From NCBI RefSeq assembly GCF_001509475.1, contig NZ_LLZG01000299.1:1-64000 (forward strand): 64,000 nucleotides of DNA. The letters run 5' to 3'. The notes below the pieces were generated by a model. The model had not been told where the DNA came from. It worked only from the letters and a program-made list of their open reading frames with translations, and did no database searches. This document shows positions 61,128 to 64,000 of this stretch, piece by piece. Position 1 is the first letter of the stretch. Every line of letters begins with the position of its first letter. A program made the translations under genes and the position numbers. This DNA is from Streptomyces regalis (GTDB taxonomy: Bacteria; Actinomycetota; Actinomycetes; Streptomycetales; Streptomycetaceae).

Positions 61128-61146
61128 GTCTCCCCCAACTGGAGAC
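61128..61146. promoter_or_regulatory. MerR-type operator
   Basis: GTCTCC (61128-61133) and GGAGAC (61141-61146) form an inverted repeat with a 7-bp spacer, next to the MerR start. TTGAGT at the outer edge on the minus strand may be the -35 element, with the palindrome in the long spacer, as in MerR-controlled promoters. Confidence 0.6.
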
Positions 61147-61214
61147 TCAAGTCTGCGTCTTGGCGTCGCCGAGAGCGCAGATCCACCGCAGATCCACCTC
61201 GTCCTGTGGGCGGG

Positions 61215-61277
61215 CAGAAAAGACCGCACCCGATCCGTCATGGACGCCATGCTCGGCGGCCTGCGGACCGGGTGCGG
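61215..61277 (-). terminator. sodN 3' UTR with terminator hairpin (possible s-SodF homologue)
   Basis: On the minus strand CCGCACCCGGTCCG (complement of 61264-61277) pairs with CGGATCGGGTGCGG (complement of 61224-61237) with one mismatch and is followed by TCTTTTC, a convincing intrinsic terminator. In S. coelicolor the sodN 3' UTR is processed to the small RNA s-SodF, which represses sodF mRNA. I could not test complementarity to sodF here. Confidence 0.7.
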
Positions 61278-61301
61278 ACTGGTGGACCAGGTGATCGAGG
61301 A

Positions 61302-61697
61302 TCAGGCCTTCTTGGTCTCCCAGAAGATCTTGTCGATCTGGGCGATGTAGTCCAGCGCCTTCTGGCCGGTCGCCGGGTCGGTGGAGGCCTTGGCGGCCGA
61401 GAGGGCCTTCAGGGCGTCGTTGACCAGCTGGTGCAGCTCCGGGTACTTCTCGAAGTGCGGGGGCTTGAAGTAGTCGCTCCAGAGCACCGAGACGTGGTGC
61501 TTCGCGAGCTCGGCGCGCTGCTCCTTGATGACGGTGGCACGCGCCTGGAAGTGCGGGTCGTCGTTGGCGGCCATCTTTTCCTGGACGGCCTTCACCGACT
61601 CCGCCTCGATGCGGGCCTGGGCCGGGTCGTACACACCGCAGGGCAGGTCGCAGTGTGCGCTGACCTTGACCTTGGGGGCAAACAGGCGGGAAAGCAT
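61302..61697 (-). CDS. sodN: Nickel superoxide dismutase precursor
   Basis: A 131-residue precursor. A 14-residue leader (MLSRLFAPKVKVSA) precedes the nickel hook HCDLPCGVYDP; cleavage before His leaves His1, Cys2 and Cys6 as nickel ligands. The rest is the four-helix bundle (EKMAANDDPHFQARATVIKE). The enzyme disproportionates superoxide in the cytoplasm. GGAACG precedes ATG 61697. SodX, the maturation peptidase, is encoded divergently next to it. A terminator-bearing 3' UTR follows. Confidence 0.97.
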   Translation of the reverse strand: MLSRLFAPKVKVSAHCDLPCGVYDPAQARIEAESVKAVQEKMAANDDPHFQARATVIKEQRAELAKHHVSVLWSDYFKPPHFEKYPELHQLVNDALKALSAAKASTDPATGQKALDYIAQIDKIFWETKKA

Positions 61698-61842
61698 GGA
61701 GCGTTCCTTCCTCGTGATCGTCTTCTCAGGTGGGACATTACTCCCTGCAAGACGGGTTTTCGCGAGTGCCCCCATGGGCTTAGGACAAAAGTCCAGGGTC
61801 AGACTGAGACTGGTGGAGGACAGTACCGGGGAGGTGCCGGGG

Positions 61843-62277
61843 ATGCCGGAGTTGTCGCAGGACGCCGAGCGCGGGCGGGCCGCTCAGCCCTTCGGGTGGG
61901 CCGAAGTGACGGGGCCGTCGATGGTGCCCACGCTGTATCACGGCGACCTGCTCGTGGTGTGGCACCGGGGCCGGATCAGGCCCGGGGACGTGGTGGTGCT
62001 GCGGCATCCGTTCCAGCAGGACCTGCTCGTCGTCAAGCGTGCCGCGGAGCGCCGTGAGGGCGGCTGGTGGGTGCTCGGGGACAACGCGTACGCCGGTGGG
62101 GACAGCACCGACTACGGGGTGGTGCCGGACGAGCTGATTCTGGGCAAGGTCCGCTTCCGGTACCGGCCGCGCAAGCCGGATCAGCGCTCGCCGTTCGCGC
62201 TGGCACGCTGGGCGGTGTCGGCCGTACGGCCCGTCTTCGCCGACCGGTCGGCCTCCAAGCGCTTGCGGGCGCGGTAG
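61843..62277 (+). CDS. sodX: S26-family nickel-type SOD maturation protease
   Basis: A 144-residue signal-peptidase-like protein without a long membrane anchor. TGPSMVPTLYHGDLLVVW contains the catalytic Ser (SM-x-P), VVKRAAER contains the lysine base, and LGDNAYAGGDSTDYG is the family box D-E. SodX removes the SodN leader to expose His1. It is divergent from sodN. Its last 97 bp overlap the convergent CGNR gene. Confidence 0.92.
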   Translation: MPELSQDAERGRAAQPFGWAEVTGPSMVPTLYHGDLLVVWHRGRIRPGDVVVLRHPFQQDLLVVKRAAERREGGWWVLGDNAYAGGDSTDYGVVPDELILGKVRFRYRPRKPDQRSPFALARWAVSAVRPVFADRSASKRLRAR

Positions 62278-62810
62278 GCGGCCACATTGGCGCGGGTCGC
62301 GCAGCGGTCCGAGCAGTAGCGCCGGGAGCGGTTCGTGGACGTGTCCAGGTAGGCGTTGCGGCACGGGGTCGCCTCGCACAGGCCCAGGCGGTCCACGCCG
62401 TACTCCGTCAGGTGGAAGGCCAGGCCCATCGCCGCGATCGCCGCATAGCCGGCGGTGGCGTTCGACGGGTGGTCCGCCAGGTGCATGTGCCACAGGGGGC
62501 GGCCGTCGTCGTCCCGGAAGTCGTGGCCGGAGATCTGCGGGCTCACCGGGAACTCCAGCAGCAGGGAGTTCAGCAGGTTCACCGCCAGCGCCTCGTCGCC
62601 CTTGTCCGCCGCCTCGAAGACCGCCCTCAGCCGTGCACGGACCGAGCGGAAGCGGGTGACGTCGGCGTCGGTGGCGCGCCGGCCCGCCTCCTGGCTGACG
62701 CCGAACAGGTCGCGGACGGCCTCGACCGAGGTCAGCGAGTCCTTGCCCCGGGCCGGGTCCTCGCTGTTGACGAGTCGTACGGCGTAATCGGAGTAATAGG
62801 CCAGTTCCAC
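62181..62810 (-). CDS. CGNR zinc-finger protein (ABATE domain)
   Basis: A 209-residue protein with an N-terminal ABATE-like domain (LAYYSDYAVRLVNSEDPARG) and a C-terminal CGNR-type zinc finger: CEATPCRNAYLDTSTN and RYCSDRCATRANVAAYRARK. Such proteins are thought to be transcription regulators sensing stress. ATG 62810 gives MELAYYSDY. Its 3' end overlaps sodX tail-to-tail by 97 bp. Confidence 0.88.
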   Translation of the reverse strand: MELAYYSDYAVRLVNSEDPARGKDSLTSVEAVRDLFGVSQEAGRRATDADVTRFRSVRARLRAVFEAADKGDEALAVNLLNSLLLEFPVSPQISGHDFRDDDGRPLWHMHLADHPSNATAGYAAIAAMGLAFHLTEYGVDRLGLCEATPCRNAYLDTSTNRSRRYCSDRCATRANVAAYRARKRLEADRSAKTGRTADTAQRASANGER

Positions 62811-62910
62811 TTGTAGTCCTTACGGAGGCGTTCTATCGTCGTGGTGCGGTCGGGGTAACAGCTGATCGTGCTTCCAGGGTATTACGTGACGTGCGCGATG
62901 GAGGGGCTCG

Positions 62911-63684
62911 ATGACGGACACGGACATCACCACCACGACCGGAGCCGACTGGGCGGCCTGGCAGCAGAGCTGGGACCGGCAGCAGGAGTGGTACATGCCC
63001 GACCGCGAGGAACGGTTCCGGATCATGCTCGACATGGTTGAGGCCCTCGTCGGTCCCGCTCCGCGCGTGCTCGATCTCGCGTGCGGCACGGGAAGTATCA
63101 CGGCCCGGCTGCTCGCGCGGTTCCCGGACGCCGTCAGCACCGGCGTCGACCTCGACCCCGCCCTCCTCGCCATCGCCGAGGGCACCTTCGCGGACGATGA
63201 GCGGGTCTCCTTCGTGACGGCCGACCTCAAGACGCCCGACTGGCCGGCGCAGCTGCCGTACGACTCGTACGACGCCGTCCTGACCGCCACGGCCCTGCAC
63301 TGGCTGCACAGCGAACCTCTCGCCGCCCTCTACGGTCAGGTCGCGGGCCTCGTCCGCGACGGAGGTGTCTTCATGAACGCGGACCACATGATCGACGACT
63401 CGACGCCCCGGATCAACGCGGCGGAGCGCGCCCTGCGCCACGCCCGCATGGATCAGGCCAAGGCGCGCGGCGTCCTCGACTGGGCCGAGTGGTGGCAGCT
63501 GGCCGCCAAGGACCCGGTGCTGGCCGGGCCCACCGCCCGCCGCTTCGAGATCTACGGCGAGCATGCCGACGGCGACATGCCCTCCGCCGCCTGGCACGCG
63601 CGCGTGCTGCGCGAGAAGGGGTTCGGGGAGGCGCGGGCGGTGTGGTGCTCGCCGTCGGACACGCTGTTGCTCGCGCTGAAGTAA
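62911..63684 (+). CDS. SAM-dependent methyltransferase
   Basis: A 257-residue class I methyltransferase: VLDLACGTGSITARLLARFP (motif I, near 53) and GVDLDPALLAIAEG (acidic residue binding the ribose of S-adenosylmethionine), then SYDAVLTATALHWL (motif IV). The substrate is unknown; the WYMPDREERF N-terminus suits a small-molecule type. ATG 62911 follows GGAGGGG. Confidence 0.87.
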   Translation: MTDTDITTTTGADWAAWQQSWDRQQEWYMPDREERFRIMLDMVEALVGPAPRVLDLACGTGSITARLLARFPDAVSTGVDLDPALLAIAEGTFADDERVSFVTADLKTPDWPAQLPYDSYDAVLTATALHWLHSEPLAALYGQVAGLVRDGGVFMNADHMIDDSTPRINAAERALRHARMDQAKARGVLDWAEWWQLAAKDPVLAGPTARRFEIYGEHADGDMPSAAWHARVLREKGFGEARAVWCSPSDTLLLALK

Positions 63685-63794
63685 CCGGGGGCCTGAACGA
63701 GGCCGTACGACGGGGCAGAGGCAGTACGAGAAAATTTGGTGCGTGACGTCGTGATGGCGCCCGAGCTGTTGCCGTAGGGCGGGCGGCGGTACAT

Positions 63795-63834
63795 GTGAAG
63801 GGGCGGTACGAGGGATCTCGTACCGCCCCTTCAC
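63795..63834. terminator. Bidirectional terminator, 18-bp perfect stem
   Basis: GTGAAGGGGCGGTACGAG (63795-63812) pairs perfectly with CTCGTACCGCCCCTTCAC (63817-63834) around GGAT. It lies between the convergent methyltransferase and ABC ATPase genes and may serve both, most directly the ATPase, whose stop is 11 bp away. Confidence 0.88.
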
Positions 63835-63844
63835 CGTCGTACCG

Positions 63845-64000
63845 TCAGAGCACCTTCGACAGGAACGCCTGCGTCCGCTCGTGCTGCGGGTTCGTCAGGA
63901 CCTCGCGCGGGTCGCCGGACTCGACGACCACGCCGCCGTCCATGAAGACCAGGCTGTCGCCGACCTCACGGGCGAAGCCCATCTCGTGGGTGACGACGAC
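63845..64000 (-). CDS. Amino acid (glutamate-type) ABC transporter ATP-binding protein, 3' end
   Basis: Partial: 51 C-terminal residues before the window edge. VTHEMGFAREVGDSLVFMDG carries the H-loop His of an ABC ATPase of the polar amino-acid class, and the end GDPREVLTNPQHERTQAFLS is typical of GluA/GlnQ. Most likely the ATPase of a glutamate importer; the permeases would lie elsewhere. The gene runs off the window. Confidence 0.87.
   Translation of the reverse strand, partial: VVVTHEMGFAREVGDSLVFMDGGVVVESGDPREVLTNPQHERTQAFLSKVL

Overview
The window is high-GC actinomycete chromosome and reads as Streptomyces. Codon use is strongly GC-biased, GTG starts are common and TTA codons are almost absent. 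Marker loci include sigR-rsrA, the dasR-dasABCD-nagB aminosugar regulon, wblE, a sigH-type sigma factor with its anti-sigma gene, nickel superoxide dismutase sodN-sodX, and the epi-isozizaene synthase/CYP170 pair. From memory, much of the gene order follows the SCO5207-SCO5257 core region of S. coelicolor; this is recalled knowledge, not a computed alignment.

Layout. 0-6.5 kb: TetR regulator, SMR exporter, rsgA-aroA, M50-like protein, SRAP protein and a small hydrolase. 6.4-12.3 kb: thiol-stress switch sigR-rsrA behind a GGGAAT-N18-GTT promoter, two overlapping HD-domain membrane proteins, a TPR protein and peptide deformylase. 12.5-15 kb: albaflavenone operon (eizA carries one TTA codon). 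15-20.3 kb: class Ia ribonucleotide reductase nrdA-nrdB behind tandem NrdR boxes and a cobalamin riboswitch, followed by a decayed nrdS-like regulator and a broken secreted-protein gene. 20.2-25.1 kb: monocarboxylate symporter (mctP type) with its DUF3311 partner, and CstA with its small YbdD partner. 25.2-33.3 kb: chitobiose/GlcNAc regulon with several DasR (dre) sites. 33.4-36.8 kb: SDR/TetR pair and a PdtaS-like histidine kinase with an isolated dre-like site upstream. 37-43.2 kb: wblE, diacylglycerol-kinase-like gene, sigH/ushX, UBP zinc finger, CPA1 antiporter.

43.3-57 kb is more accessory. It holds a TIR-NB-ARC-TPR STAND protein split by a one-base frameshift, a PLP enzyme, a frameshifted amidase, and a family 2B encapsulin-like shell protein followed by a polyprenyl diphosphate synthase with a long N-terminal extension, which is a probable prenyl-synthase nanocompartment. 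Then come an ECF42 sigma factor with its DGPF partner, a Pit transporter and several small genes. 58-64 kb: GT-C membrane glycosyltransferase, GNAT remnant, MerR regulator, sodN/sodX, CGNR zinc finger protein, methyltransferase, and the 3' end of a polar amino-acid ABC ATPase.

Five genes look broken by small deletions or frameshifts (near 15.9, 16.3, 44.6, 47.2 and 60.0 kb). They are either real decay or assembly indels. Mosaic Streptomyces intergenic repeats lie between several transcription units. The most interesting parts are the encapsulin/prenyl-synthase pair, the TIR-STAND gene, the doubly controlled nrd leader, and the orphan dre site before the histidine kinase.
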